NCBI RefSeq assembly: GCF_041200145.1
Contig: NZ_CP165734.1
Location: 2,604,001-2,668,000, forward strand
Length of the DNA stretch: 64,000 bases
DNA from: Bradyrhizobium sp. LLZ17
Lineage (GTDB): Bacteria > Pseudomonadota > Alphaproteobacteria > Rhizobiales > Xanthobacteraceae
Reading direction: 5' to 3'
In this document: positions 8,337-17,197 of the stretch, in pieces
Layout: the number at the start of each line of letters is the position of its first letter
How positions within the stretch are numbered: the stretch's first letter is position 1
The notes under the pieces: model-generated
Told to the model about the DNA's origin: nothing
Seen by the model: only the letters and a program-made list of their open reading frames with translations
Database searches by the model: none
Translations under genes and position numbers: made by a program

Positions 8337-8729
8337 ATGAAAACAGCGGCGAAAAGAATGAAGCAGCGCAGTGCCGGCAAGCCGGACATTGAGCTCGGCA
8401 AACGGATCCGTCTGCGGCGGGTCGAGATGAAGATCTCGCAGGCTGAGCTTGGCGACAAGCTCGGCGTCAGTTTCCAGCAGGTCCAGAAATACGAGAAGGG
8501 CGTCAATCGCGTCGGCGCGGCTCGGCTTCAGCAGATCGCCACCGCCCTCGATGTGCCCGTGACCTTCTTCTATGACGGCGACAACAAGGCGCGCGAAGTC
8601 GAAAGCCTGCTCTTCCTCGACAGCGCCTTCAGCCTCCGGCTGCTGCGTGCCTACAGCAAGATCAAGGACCAGACAGTGCAGCGTCAGCTCGTCTCGCTGA
8701 TGGAGTCGATCGCGGCGAACGAGGCCTGA
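8337..8729 (+). CDS. XRE-family HTH transcriptional regulator
   Basis: A 130-residue protein with a Cro/C1-type helix-turn-helix (about residues 18-75: LGKRIRLRRVEMKISQAELG, then VSFQQVQKYEKGVNRV) and a C-terminal helical region probably used for dimerisation. It closely follows a small regulator type very frequent in Bradyrhizobium and Rhodopseudomonas. ATG at 8337 has GGTGAG upstream. GTG at 8325, overlapping the LysR stop, is the alternative start and adds four residues. Probably co-transcribed with the LysR gene. Confidence 0.88.
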   Translation: MKTAAKRMKQRSAGKPDIELGKRIRLRRVEMKISQAELGDKLGVSFQQVQKYEKGVNRVGAARLQQIATALDVPVTFFYDGDNKAREVESLLFLDSAFSLRLLRAYSKIKDQTVQRQLVSLMESIAANEA

Positions 8730-8838
8730 TCGACCCAACGTCTGGCCTTTCAGGCGATGTTCAATCCGCCGCGTCGCGGGGGCGCGGCCGGATTGAACGA
8801 GACCTTGGCGCGCGCTCTCCGCGCGTGGCCTGCTTCTA

Positions 8839-8861
8839 GGGCGGCTTGACCGCCCGTTTTT
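8839..8861 (+). terminator. Rho-independent terminator after the LysR/XRE unit
   Basis: Stem GGGCGG / CCGCCC with loop CTTGA followed by GTTTTTCT. It is the only recognisable element in the gene-free stretch 8730-9113. Confidence 0.75.
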
Positions 8862-9113
8862 CTGGGCGTTTGCCCGTCATTCGTCGCGGTTTTCGCGAAC
8901 CCATCTCAGCTTTGCCGCGACCTAATCGAGAGCGCTTGCCTCGAGCGCAGGCGCTCGGTGACGCGCCGTGCTTAATCGGAACGCAACCCTGATGCCCTAG
9001 CTTCCCGCGACTTGTCGCGAATCGGAGCGCGCGTCAGCCGATTGCTGTATGGCGGCCGGGACAATCGAACGAGCGCCCGCCCGGGCCTCGTCTTCATGGG
9101 GAAGACCAGACGC

Positions 9114-10456
9114 ATGTCGAAGCGCCATGCCGTGATCATTGCCATGGGCCTGTTTGCCAGCGCCTCGGCGTTTGCGCAAACCGAGACCCTTGGCCAGGCT
9201 GGCCCCAAGCCGGCGGCCGGCACCGTGCCAGCGGCCGCCAATCCGGCTCACGCTGCCGCGCCGAAAGCCGCCGTCACGGCGCCAGCTTCGACGGCGGAGA
9301 GCCGCACGGCCGCGGCCCTCGCCTTGACGCGCGAGCCGACCTATGACGAAGGCACCGCCCAGCGGATCAAGGACGCTGCGCTAAGCTATTCCGATCTCGC
9401 AGTCCGCGGCGGCTGGCCCGCGATCCCGGCGGACGCCAAATTCACGCTCGGCATCCAGGGCGCCAACGACGATTTGCTGCGCAAGCGGCTGATTCTCTCC
9501 GGCGATCTCGCCGCCGACAGGGCGAGCGGTGCTTTCGACCAGGACCTCGCTGAGGCGGTGAAACGCTTCCAGGCCCGCCACGGCCTTGCGCCCACCGGCA
9601 TGATGACGCCCCGCACGCTGGCCGCGATGAACGTGCCGGTGCAGAAACGCATCCGCCAGTTGGAGGCTTCGCTCGAGCGGCTCGAGAACACGAATTTTGG
9701 GTTCGGCCAGCGCTATGTCGTCGTCAACATCCCCGCGGCCTTTGCCGAAGCCATCGAGAACGACGTGGTGGTGCGGCGCTATCGCGTCATCGTCGGCAAG
9801 ACCGAAAAGCCGTCGCCGACGCTGACGGCGCAGATCACCAGCGTTATCCTCAATCCGACCTGGACCGTGCCGTCCTCGATAGCCAAGACCGAAATCTCCG
9901 CGCATATGCGCAAGGACCCGACCTACCTGTCGCGCATGCACATGGAGGTGCTCGACGGCCACGACAATCCGATCGATCCGCATTCGGTCGACTGGTCCGG
10001 CACGCACACGCCGAACTTCACCGTGCGCCAGCAGAACGGCACCTTCAATGCGCTTGGCGCGGTCAAGATCGACATGCCGAATTCCTACTCGGTCTACATG
10101 CACGACACCAACCAGCACAATCTGTTCAGCGACGACTACCGCTTCGATTCCACGGCTGCTCGCGCGTCGACAATGTGCGCGATCTCGCCGCCTGGCTGCT
10201 GAAGGACCAGCCGAAATGGACCCGCGCCGCGATCGACGGCGAAATTGCCACCGGGCAGCATCTGGAAGTTCCCATGGCGAAGAAAGTGCCGGTGGCCTGG
10301 ATCTATCTCACCGCGTGGATGACCAGGGACCAGACCATCCAGTTCCGCAACGACGTCTATAACCAGGACGAACAATTGCTGGAGGCCACGGCCGAAGAGG
10401 CGGCATTCTTCAGCAATGCCGGCAACCATCCGCTGACCGCGCACATGGCGCAGTAG
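9114..10456 (+). pseudogene. L,D-transpeptidase (YcbB-like), frameshifted at the catalytic motif
   Basis: With one base restored this is a 447-residue murein L,D-transpeptidase. It has a signal peptide (MSKRHAVIIAMGLFASASAF), an Ala/Pro-rich linker, a peptidoglycan-binding domain (about 140-195, AVKRFQARHGLAPTG) and a YkuD catalytic domain. At 10150-10151 the read sequence has GATTCCACGGC where the conserved frame needs one more C. The motif Ser-His-Gly-Cys-Ser-Arg, with the nucleophilic cysteine, is therefore lost and the frame ends at 10202. The correct frame continues unharmed to 10456 (RDLAAWLLKDQP, AWMTRDQTIQFRND). Such enzymes make 3-3 peptidoglycan cross-links in the periplasm. Sequencing error or true inactivation cannot be separated here. 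The start is chosen for GGGGAAG upstream and the signal peptide. Confidence 0.82.
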
Positions 10457-10567
10457 GCGCGACCGTCATGCAATCGCGGCACAGGCGGATGCAAGCCCCT
10501 CACCGCGGTTGACCGCGGCCTCGTCTCGGCCGCACATTGCCCCTTGCCAACGACCAGCGAGCGCGCG

Positions 10568-11389
10568 ATGCCGGACAACGTCAACACCACCGAGACCTCC
10601 TATGCCGACGGCAAGATCCTCAAGCACGCAGCCGACGGCGTCGGCGTGGTCACCTTCAACAATCCCGACAAGCGCAACGCGATGTCGCTGGAGATGTGGG
10701 AGGGATTTGGCGAGGCCCTGACCAGCCTGCGCGACGACGATGCCGTGCGCGTCGTCATCCTGCGCGGCGCCGGCGGCAAGGCGTTCGTGTCAGGCGCCGA
10801 CATCAGCCAGTTCGAGCAGACCCGCCACAACGCCGCTGCGTCCGAACAATACGCCAAGCGCAGCGCCGCGCAGCGCGCGCTGCTCGCCGACTACCCCAAG
10901 CCGACGATCGCCTGCATCCAGGGCTTTTGCCTCGGCGGCGGCATGCAGGTCGCCATGCTCACCGACATCCGCATCGCCGCGCATGACAGCCAGTTCGGCA
11001 TTCCCGCAGCGAGGCTCGGCATCGCCTATGGCTATGACGGGTTGAAGCACCTGGTGTCGCTGGTCGGACCCTCCTGGGCGCGGCTGCTGATGTACACCGG
11101 CATGCGCATCGATTCCACTGAGGCGCTGCGCATTGGCCTCGTCGAGCGCGTCATCCCCGACGATCAGCTCTGGGGCGAGGCCATGGCGATCGCCGAGACG
11201 ATCTCGCAGAACGCGCCGCTCGCGATCAGGGCCGCCAAAATCACCATCGCGCAGGTGCTGAAGGACGAAAGCGGACGCGACATGGATGCGATCAAGGCGA
11301 TCGGCACCGCCTGCATGGACAGCGCGGATTTCCGCGAGGGCCGGCAGGCCTTCATGGAGAAGCGCAAGCCGCAATTCCGGGGGCGCTGA
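10568..11389 (+). CDS. Enoyl-CoA hydratase/isomerase family protein
   Basis: A 273-residue crotonase-fold protein. The oxyanion-hole segments are present (GKAFVSGADISQF and GFCLGGGMQVAMLTDIRIA), so it should bind an acyl-CoA thioester. The region where classical enoyl-CoA hydratases carry their second catalytic glutamate reads ARLGIAYGYDGLKHL and lacks it, so the exact reaction (hydration, isomerisation or other) is open. It starts 111 bp after the transpeptidase. I use the ATG at 10568; an upstream TTG in frame adds eight residues. Confidence 0.88.
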   Translation: MPDNVNTTETSYADGKILKHAADGVGVVTFNNPDKRNAMSLEMWEGFGEALTSLRDDDAVRVVILRGAGGKAFVSGADISQFEQTRHNAAASEQYAKRSAAQRALLADYPKPTIACIQGFCLGGGMQVAMLTDIRIAAHDSQFGIPAARLGIAYGYDGLKHLVSLVGPSWARLLMYTGMRIDSTEALRIGLVERVIPDDQLWGEAMAIAETISQNAPLAIRAAKITIAQVLKDESGRDMDAIKAIGTACMDSADFREGRQAFMEKRKPQFRGR

Positions 11390-11497
11390 AGCTGAACCGG
11401 CGTTCAGGAAGATTAAATTCCTCGCGCCTCCACGCCGCCGTAGCAACCAACTGATTTCTGGTCGGTTCTCCCGCCATCAATGATGAGGGAGATAGCA

Positions 11498-11779
11498 ATG
11501 AAAGCAAAGTTTGCTGTGCTTGGTCTTGCTGCGCTGGGTGGTGTGGCGCTCGCTTCCGGACAGGCGCTCGCAGCGATGCCGAACGGCATCCCGCAGGCGG
11601 GTCAGATCGCAAGCGGGCCGGCCGCGAATGTCGATCAGGTCCGCTGGGTCTGCAATCCCTGGGGCCGCTGCTGGTGGCGCCCGAATTTCTACGGCGCTTA
11701 CGGCTTTTATGCGGGCCCGCGACCGTTCTTCGGTCCGCGTCCGTGGGGCTGGCGTCATCGCCACTGGCGCCGCTGGTGA
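11498..11779 (+). CDS. Small secreted Trp/Arg-rich protein
   Basis: A 93-residue protein with a Sec signal peptide (MKAKFAVLGLAALGGVALAS, cleaved near ALA-AMPNG). The mature half ends in an aromatic and basic tail (PWGWRHRHWRRW) preceded by Gly/Tyr/Phe/Pro-rich sequence. Proteins of this build are common in Bradyrhizobium and have no established function; an envelope-associated or nucleic-acid/peptidoglycan-sticky role is only a guess. GAGGGAGA precedes the ATG, and a strong terminator follows, so it is monocistronic. Confidence 0.75.
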   Translation: MKAKFAVLGLAALGGVALASGQALAAMPNGIPQAGQIASGPAANVDQVRWVCNPWGRCWWRPNFYGAYGFYAGPRPFFGPRPWGWRHRHWRRW

Positions 11780-11786
11780 ATCGGAA

Positions 11787-11807
11787 GGGGCCGCAAGGCC
11801 CCTTTTT
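11787..11807 (+). terminator. Rho-independent terminator
   Basis: Stem GGGGCC / GGCCCC with GCAA tetraloop and a run of five T, seven bases after the stop codon of the small secreted protein. Confidence 0.85.
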
Positions 11808-11819
11808 CTGACGCTTTGA

Positions 11820-12899
11820 TTAAAGCGCCTCCAGCACCGCTCTCGTAATATCAGCCGTACCGTCGCTGCCGCCGAACTCCATCGGCCTGATGCCGCCGGC
11901 ATAGATCTGATCCACGGCGCGCTCGATCCTCTCGCATGCCTGGGCCGCGCCCTCGATGGCGTGCTTGTCGGCGAGCCAGTCGAGCATCATCGCCGCCGAC
12001 AGGATCATGCCGGTGGGGTTGGCCTTGCCCTGCCCCATGATGTCGGGCGCGGTGCCGTGGCACGGCTGGAACACGGCGTGCCTGTCGCCGATGTCGGCCG
12101 AAGGCGCCATGCCGAGCCCGCCGATCAGGCTCGCGGTGATGTCGGAGACGATGTCGCCGAACATGTTCTCCATCACCATCACGTCGAAATCCCAGGGGCG
12201 CTTGACCAGCATCGCCGAGCAGGCGTCGACATAGAGGCGATCGGTCTTCACTTCGGGATGATTTTTCGCGATCTCGTCGAAGATACCGCGAAAAAACGCA
12301 AAAGCCTTGAACACGTTCGCCTTGTCGACGCAGGCGAGCGAGCCTGGCTTGCCGCGTGCCTTGCGCCGCTCGGCCAGGCGAAACGAGAACTCGAACAGGC
12401 GCTCGGAGGTCTTCCGCGTGATCACCATCGTCTCGCGCGCGTCCTCATGGGTGACGACGCCCTTGCCCATCGATGCGAACAGGCCTTCGGTGGATTCGCG
12501 GATCACGACGAGATCGATGCCGCGCTTCTCAGCGCCGACGATCGGGCTCGGCACGCCCGGAATGAGACGCGCCGGCCGCACGCCGGCATAGAGATCGAAG
12601 ATGAAGCGCAGCTCGATCTGCGGCGCGATCTCCGTGTTGTCGGGATAGCGCACCGAGGGCAGGCCGCAGGCGCCCAGCAGGATCGCATCTGCCTCCTCGC
12701 ACAGCCTGAGCGTCGAGTCCGCAATCGACTTGCCGGTGGCGAGGTAATTGTTGGCGCCGGCCGGCGCCTCGGTGAAGCGGAAACGCAAGTCCGACTTCGC
12801 CTCGATCTTGCGCAACACCTCGATCGCCGGCGCCATGACCTCGGGACCGATGCCGTCACCGGCGAGCACGGCAATGTGGAAGGCGTTGTTTGCGGACAT
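11820..12899 (-). CDS. Isocitrate/isopropylmalate dehydrogenase family protein
   Basis: A 359-residue NAD(P)-dependent beta-decarboxylating dehydrogenase. It has the N-terminal GDGIGPEV motif, a substrate loop (VIRESTEGLFAS), and the metal-site signature (ENMFGDIVSDITASLIGGLG) followed by the nucleotide-binding CHGTAPDIMGQGKANPTG. Family members act on 3-isopropylmalate, isocitrate, homoisocitrate or tartrate/D-malate. The absence of leuC/leuD neighbours and the divergence in the substrate loop make true LeuB unlikely; a tartrate/D-malate type enzyme is plausible. It shares orientation with the alcohol dehydrogenase upstream across a palindromic repeat. Confidence 0.88.
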   Translation of the reverse strand: MSANNAFHIAVLAGDGIGPEVMAPAIEVLRKIEAKSDLRFRFTEAPAGANNYLATGKSIADSTLRLCEEADAILLGACGLPSVRYPDNTEIAPQIELRFIFDLYAGVRPARLIPGVPSPIVGAEKRGIDLVVIRESTEGLFASMGKGVVTHEDARETMVITRKTSERLFEFSFRLAERRKARGKPGSLACVDKANVFKAFAFFRGIFDEIAKNHPEVKTDRLYVDACSAMLVKRPWDFDVMVMENMFGDIVSDITASLIGGLGMAPSADIGDRHAVFQPCHGTAPDIMGQGKANPTGMILSAAMMLDWLADKHAIEGAAQACERIERAVDQIYAGGIRPMEFGGSDGTADITRAVLEAL

Positions 12900-12922
12900 G
12901 GGGATTCCTGAAGGAAGGATGC

Positions 12923-13002
12923 GTCATTCCGGGGCGGTTCGAAGGACCGAACCGGGAATCTCGAGATTCCGGGTTCGGTCCTCTGGACCGCCCCGGAATG
13001 AC
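12923..13002. repeat. 80-bp extragenic palindrome
   Basis: The outer arms GTCATTCCGGGGCGG and their complement enclose a perfect 16-bp core GGAATCTCGAGATTCC, with a second arm pair (GGACCGAACC / GGGTTCGGTCC). It fills the gap between the two convergently spaced same-strand genes and looks like a dispersed REP-type element of Bradyrhizobium genomes. Confidence 0.8.
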
Positions 13003-13010
13003 CAACTCAG

Positions 13011-14078
13011 TTACGGCGTCAGCACGGTGCGGCCGACCACGGCACCCTGCTGTAATTGCACCAGCGCGTCGTTGGCCTTGTTGAGCGGCTGCCGCGTCAC
13101 CGGGATCGGCGGCACCTTCTTGGTGCGGACGAGATCGAGCAGTTCCTGCGTCTCACGCAAGTTGCCGACATAGCTGCCCTGGATCGTCACCGCCTTGATC
13201 GGAATCAGCGGCAGTGCCCAGGTCGCACCGCCGCCGAACAGGCCGACGATGACGAGCTTGCCGCCCTTGGCCAGGCAATCGAACCCGAGTTGCGTGGTCG
13301 CGGCATTGCCGACGAGGTCGACGACGGCGCGGATCGGCCCGCCAGCCTTGCTGGCAAGCTGCTCCAGCGCATCCGGTGCCTTGGGGTCGATGGTCGCGAG
13401 CGCGCCGGCCTTTTCCGCCGCCTCGCGCTTCTTCGCGTCGATGTCGAGCATGATCGCGCCCTTGCCACCCATCGCCTTCAACAGCGACAGCGCCATCAGG
13501 CCGAGGCCGCCGGCACCGAACATCACGATCGGACTGTCGAAATACTGCTCGACCTTCTTCAGCGCGCTGTAGGTGGTGACGCCCGAGCAGGCGTAGGGCG
13601 CAGTCGTTGCGGGATCGAGCCCCCTGAGATTGAGCAGATAGCGCGGATGCGGCACCAGCATGTGGTCGGCATAGCCGCCGTCGCAATAGACGCCGAGCGA
13701 GCGGGGCGTCGCGCACATGTTCTCGTCGCCGGCAAGACAAACAGCGCATTTGCCGCAGCCGATCCAGGGATAGACCAGGCCGACATCACCGAGCTCGAGA
13801 TCGGCCTGATCCGACGGCTTCACATCGGATCCGAACGCCAGGACTTCACCGACGGTCTCGTGCCCCATCGTCAGCGGCAGATTGATGCCGCGGTCCTTCA
13901 GCGACAGCGGCTTGCGGCCGTGGCCGAGATCGTAGCCGCCTTCCCAGATGTGGAGGTCGCTGTGGCAGACACCGGCCGCCTTGACCTTGATCAGCACCTG
14001 CGTGCCCGACGGCTGCGGCGTGGCCTCGTCGAACTCCTTGAGCGGCGCCTTGAAATCGGCGACCTTGAAACTCTTCAT
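13011..14078 (-). CDS. Zinc-dependent alcohol dehydrogenase (MDR family)
   Basis: A 355-residue medium-chain dehydrogenase. Catalytic zinc ligands are Cys38 (AAGVCHSD) and His73-Glu74 (MGHETVGE). The structural zinc lobe is complete, with Cys108, 111, 114 and 122. The Rossmann fingerprint FGAGGLGLMA is followed by an acidic residue pattern (LDID) that favours NAD. It should oxidise primary alcohols or reduce aldehydes in the cytoplasm. It is followed downstream by the IPMDH-like gene on the same strand, but a palindrome separates them. The ribosome site before the ATG is moderate (GGGAGCACGCCG). Confidence 0.9.
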   Translation of the reverse strand: MKSFKVADFKAPLKEFDEATPQPSGTQVLIKVKAAGVCHSDLHIWEGGYDLGHGRKPLSLKDRGINLPLTMGHETVGEVLAFGSDVKPSDQADLELGDVGLVYPWIGCGKCAVCLAGDENMCATPRSLGVYCDGGYADHMLVPHPRYLLNLRGLDPATTAPYACSGVTTYSALKKVEQYFDSPIVMFGAGGLGLMALSLLKAMGGKGAIMLDIDAKKREAAEKAGALATIDPKAPDALEQLASKAGGPIRAVVDLVGNAATTQLGFDCLAKGGKLVIVGLFGGGATWALPLIPIKAVTIQGSYVGNLRETQELLDLVRTKKVPPIPVTRQPLNKANDALVQLQQGAVVGRTVLTP

Positions 14079-14228
14079 CGGCGTGCTCCCGGCATGTTTC
14101 TTGTTGTCGCGCTACCTTGCCACGGGGGCTAGGGCGAGACAAACCCGGACCTGTCTAGTTGACGCGGATGGATGATGGCAAGCCGACCGCGCGCAAGGCC
14201 GCATTGCTTGCCGGAACTAGGCCGCCCT

Positions 14229-15425
14229 TCAACCCTGCGCGACCGTTTTGCCTGACGGAATTGGCGCGTTGTCAGCAAGGCCGACCTCGTCGCACAATTC
14301 GCGCGTGTGCTCGCCGAGCACGGCCATTCTCTCGCGTGGCGTGGTGTCGGCGCCGGACATCCGGAACGGCAGATTGAGCACCTGGAACGAGCCGCCCTCG
14401 TCCTTCACCTCGGAGAGCGCCCGGCGATGCGCGAGCTGCGGATCGGCCAGCGCCTCGGACACGGTGCGGTAGGCCGAGGCCGGCACGCCGGCGGCGCCAA
14501 GCGCAACAAGACACGCATCGGTCGTGAGCTGCCGCGACCAGGCCTCGACACCGTCCATCACATCGCCCCAGTTGTCGCGGCGCACAGCATAGATCGAGAA
14601 GCGCGGGTCGGAGATCCATTCGGGGCGGCCGATCACGCTCATCAATCCCTGGAACGTCTTCTCGCTCGCGACAGTGATCATGACGTAGCCGTTGGCCGTC
14701 TCGGTCGGCCCGAACATCGGACGCGGCGGTGCTTTCACCGCGAATTGCGAGCTCTGCAACTCCGTCAGCGTCAAGGTCAGCATCGATTCCAGCATGGAGA
14801 CGTCGATATGCTGACCGAAGCCGGTCGCCGTACGCTGATAGAGCGCCGAGGCGATCGCGCCGAAACCGTAGGTGCCGGTGACGACGTCGGCATGATAGAT
14901 GCCGCAATAGTCGGGACGGTCGCGGCCGGGCTGGTAGGCGAGATGCGCCATGTCGTAGCCGGAAGCGGCGTGGATCACGGGCGCATAGGCCGGCAGTTCG
15001 GCCGACGGGCCGGTCTGTCCATAGCCGGAAATCGAGCAATAGATCAGCCTTGGGTTGATCGGGCGCAGGCTGTCATAGTCGAGCCGCAGCCGGCGCATCA
15101 CGCCGGGACGGAAGTTCTCGACGAGAATGTCCGCGGTCGCGACCAGCCGGCGGACCGCCTCCTTGCCGTCCTCGGATTTGAGGTCGAGCACGACGCTCTT
15201 CTTGCCGACGTTGAGCTGGCCGAACACGGTGCTGCAGCCCTTGCGCAACGGCGGCCGGGTCCGCATGGTCTCGCCGCCGTCGGTCTCGATCTTGATGACC
15301 TCGGCGCCCATGTCGGCAAGCATCCGCGCGCAGTGGGGACCGGCGATGGTGGTCGAGAAATCCAGGACCCTTAGGCCTGCGAAGGCCTTTGTCGTCGTCC
15401 CCTCATGCTTATCTGATAGCTGCAT
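14229..15425 (-). CDS. CaiB/BaiF-type CoA transferase
   Basis: A 398-residue class III CoA transferase. The N-terminal Rossmann part (LRVLDFSTTIAGPHCARMLA, GAEVIKIE) and the VENFRPGVMRRL and SGYGQTGP motifs are typical. The expected catalytic aspartate is probably Asp180 (GIYHADVVTGTYG). It moves CoA between carboxylic acids through a covalent aspartyl intermediate. The acid is unknown; it has no operon partner in the window, and the nearest CoA-linked gene is the crotonase at 10.6 kb. Confidence 0.9.
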   Translation of the reverse strand: MQLSDKHEGTTTKAFAGLRVLDFSTTIAGPHCARMLADMGAEVIKIETDGGETMRTRPPLRKGCSTVFGQLNVGKKSVVLDLKSEDGKEAVRRLVATADILVENFRPGVMRRLRLDYDSLRPINPRLIYCSISGYGQTGPSAELPAYAPVIHAASGYDMAHLAYQPGRDRPDYCGIYHADVVTGTYGFGAIASALYQRTATGFGQHIDVSMLESMLTLTLTELQSSQFAVKAPPRPMFGPTETANGYVMITVASEKTFQGLMSVIGRPEWISDPRFSIYAVRRDNWGDVMDGVEAWSRQLTTDACLVALGAAGVPASAYRTVSEALADPQLAHRRALSEVKDEGGSFQVLNLPFRMSGADTTPRERMAVLGEHTRELCDEVGLADNAPIPSGKTVAQG

Positions 15426-15467
15426 ACTCGCTGACGTCCTCGCTCGCTTACGTCTTTGGGCCGCTTA

Positions 15468-15492
15468 GGAACAATCGATGTTCTTTGTTGTT
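15468..15492 (+). promoter_or_regulatory. Candidate EcfG-like promoter before glgA
   Basis: GGAAC, 16 bases, TGTT, one mismatch to the EcfG consensus, 144 bp before the glgA start. About two such one-mismatch (T/CGTT) matches per window are expected by chance, so this is suggestive only. Confidence 0.25.
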
Positions 15493-15635
15493 GGAGCATC
15501 GACCCTAGAGCGCGGCAGCTGAGTAGGAAAGTCTTTACCGAGCGGACGCGCCGCGTGGGCGGGCTTGAAAATTTCAGGGCAACTGGACCCGTTCTTGCAT
15601 AGCAGCAATCGGGCTCCGGCAGAGGGCGGGCATCC

Positions 15636-17051
15636 TTGAGGGTCTTGTTTGTTACGACAGAGATGGACGATTTCGTCCGCGTCGGCGGACTTGGCGCCGT
15701 TTCTGCCGCCCTCCCCAGAGCCCTTCGCCCCTTCGCCGATATCCGGATCATGCTTCCCGGTTATCGCGACATCATCGAGCAACTCACGCATATTCAGGTC
15801 GTTGGCCGCTGCCCGGCATTTGCCGAGATGCCGGCGTGCTCTCTCGGCCGGGCCGCCACCAAGGACGGCTTGCCGGTCTATGTGCTGTTGTGCTCGCAGC
15901 TCTACGACCGGCCCGGCAATCCCTATGGCGACGAGTCCGGGCGCGACTGGCCGGACAACGACATCCGTTTTGCGCGCTTCGCCTCGGCCGCCGCTGAGCT
16001 GGCCACGGGCAATCTGGACAAGAATTGGGCAGCAGACCTGATCCATGCCAACGACTGGCAGGCCTCGCTCGTGCCGGCCTACCTCGCCTGGCGCGGCAGC
16101 AAGCTGCCGTCGATCCTGACCATCCATAACCTCGCCTATCAGGGCCTGTTCTCGAAGGACTCGCTGCGGCGGATCGGCGCACCGGAAAGCTCCTTCCACA
16201 TCGACGGTGTCGAGTTCTACGACAAGGTATCGTTCCTGAAGGCGGGATTGGTCTATGCGTCCCACCTGACGACCGTCAGCGGCACCTATGCGCACGAGAT
16301 CACCACGCCCGAGTTCGGCTGCGGCATGGAGGGCCTATTGCGGCTGCGCTCCGACGCGGCCGAGCTCACCGGCATCCTCAACGGCATCGACGAGAGCTGG
16401 GACCCGCGCTCCTGCGCCCAGCTTGCTCAGCAATTCGGCGCCGGCGACTGGGTCGGCAAGAAGGCCAATGCGGACTATGTGCGCAAGCAGTTCGGGCTCG
16501 CGGTGTCGCGCGGACCGATGTTCGGCATCGTCGCGCGGCTCGTGCACCAGAAGGGCATCGACCTCGTGCTGTCGGCAGCCGACGAGATCGTCGATGCCGG
16601 CGGGCAGATCGTGGTCACCGGCTCAGGCGAGCCGGCGCTTGAGCAGGCCCTGATCGACGCCCATCGCCGCCGCCCCGATTCGATCGGCGTGACCATCGGC
16701 TTCAACGACGCTCAGGCCCGACGCATCTTCGCCGGCAGCGATTTCACCCTGATGCCGTCGCGATTCGAGCCATGCGGATTGAGCCAGATGTACGCCCAGC
16801 GCTTCGGCTCGTTGCCGATCGGTCACCAGACCGGCGGCCTCGCCGAGACCATCAGCGATGGCGAGACCGGCTTCCTGTTCTCGAGACCCTCGCACGGATC
16901 TTTCCTCGGCGGCGTCCGCCGTGCCTTCGAGGCTTTCATGGCACAGGACCAGCTCGACTCCATGCGCCGCAGCGCCATGGGACGTTCGTTCTCCTGGAGC
17001 ATCTCGGCCGGCACCTACAACGCGCTGTATCGGAAGCTGGCCGCGGTGTGA
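15636..17051 (+). CDS. glgA: Glycogen synthase (GT5)
   Basis: A 471-residue ADP-glucose:alpha-1,4-glucan glucosyltransferase. The N-terminal GT5 domain has a substrate loop reading VRVGGLGAV in place of the usual KxGGL, then LIHANDWQ and TIHNLAYQG. The C-terminal GT1 domain holds ARLVHQKGIDLV, the catalytic-site stretch MPSRFEPCGLSQMYAQRFG, and the TGGLAET loop. The start is TTG at 15636 with GAGGGCGGG upstream. It builds the glycogen chain in the cytoplasm. The other glg genes are absent from the immediate neighbourhood, but a debranching enzyme lies at 33-35 kb. Confidence 0.93.
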   Translation: MRVLFVTTEMDDFVRVGGLGAVSAALPRALRPFADIRIMLPGYRDIIEQLTHIQVVGRCPAFAEMPACSLGRAATKDGLPVYVLLCSQLYDRPGNPYGDESGRDWPDNDIRFARFASAAAELATGNLDKNWAADLIHANDWQASLVPAYLAWRGSKLPSILTIHNLAYQGLFSKDSLRRIGAPESSFHIDGVEFYDKVSFLKAGLVYASHLTTVSGTYAHEITTPEFGCGMEGLLRLRSDAAELTGILNGIDESWDPRSCAQLAQQFGAGDWVGKKANADYVRKQFGLAVSRGPMFGIVARLVHQKGIDLVLSAADEIVDAGGQIVVTGSGEPALEQALIDAHRRRPDSIGVTIGFNDAQARRIFAGSDFTLMPSRFEPCGLSQMYAQRFGSLPIGHQTGGLAETISDGETGFLFSRPSHGSFLGGVRRAFEAFMAQDQLDSMRRSAMGRSFSWSISAGTYNALYRKLAAV

Positions 17052-17072
17052 GCCGCAACGCCGCTTCATACT

Positions 17073-17191
17073 CCGTCATTGCGAGCGGAGCGAAGCAATC
17101 CAGGCTGTCTCCGCGGAGGCAGTCTGGATTGCTTCGTCGCATCAGCGCAAAACTGCTTCGCAGTTTTGTCGCGAGCTCCTCGCAATGACGG
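17073..17191. repeat. 119-bp REP-type palindrome between convergent genes
   Basis: Begins CCGTCATTGCGAG and ends with its complement CTCGCAATGACGG. Inside, GCGAAGCAATCCAG pairs with CTGGATTGCTTCG, and AAAACTGCTTCGCAGTTTT is a second hairpin. It lies between the ends of glgA and the DUF2236 gene. I recognise the pattern as a dispersed repeat of Bradyrhizobium genomes. Confidence 0.85.
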
Positions 17192-17197
17192 TGTACT

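Noticed and set aside
11820..12899. Calling the IPMDH-family gene leuB
   Set aside because: No leucine-synthesis neighbours and a substrate loop not typical of LeuB, so only the family name is given.
12923..13002. The large palindrome as a transcription terminator
   Set aside because: No T tract follows on either strand, and the structure matches a dispersed palindromic element better.
11961..15374. Long plus-strand open frames (about 316, 358 and 355 residues) opposite the dehydrogenase and CoA-transferase genes
   Set aside because: They are antisense shadows of high-GC genes: rich in Arg/His/Gln, no family motifs, and the minus-strand proteins have clear catalytic residues.
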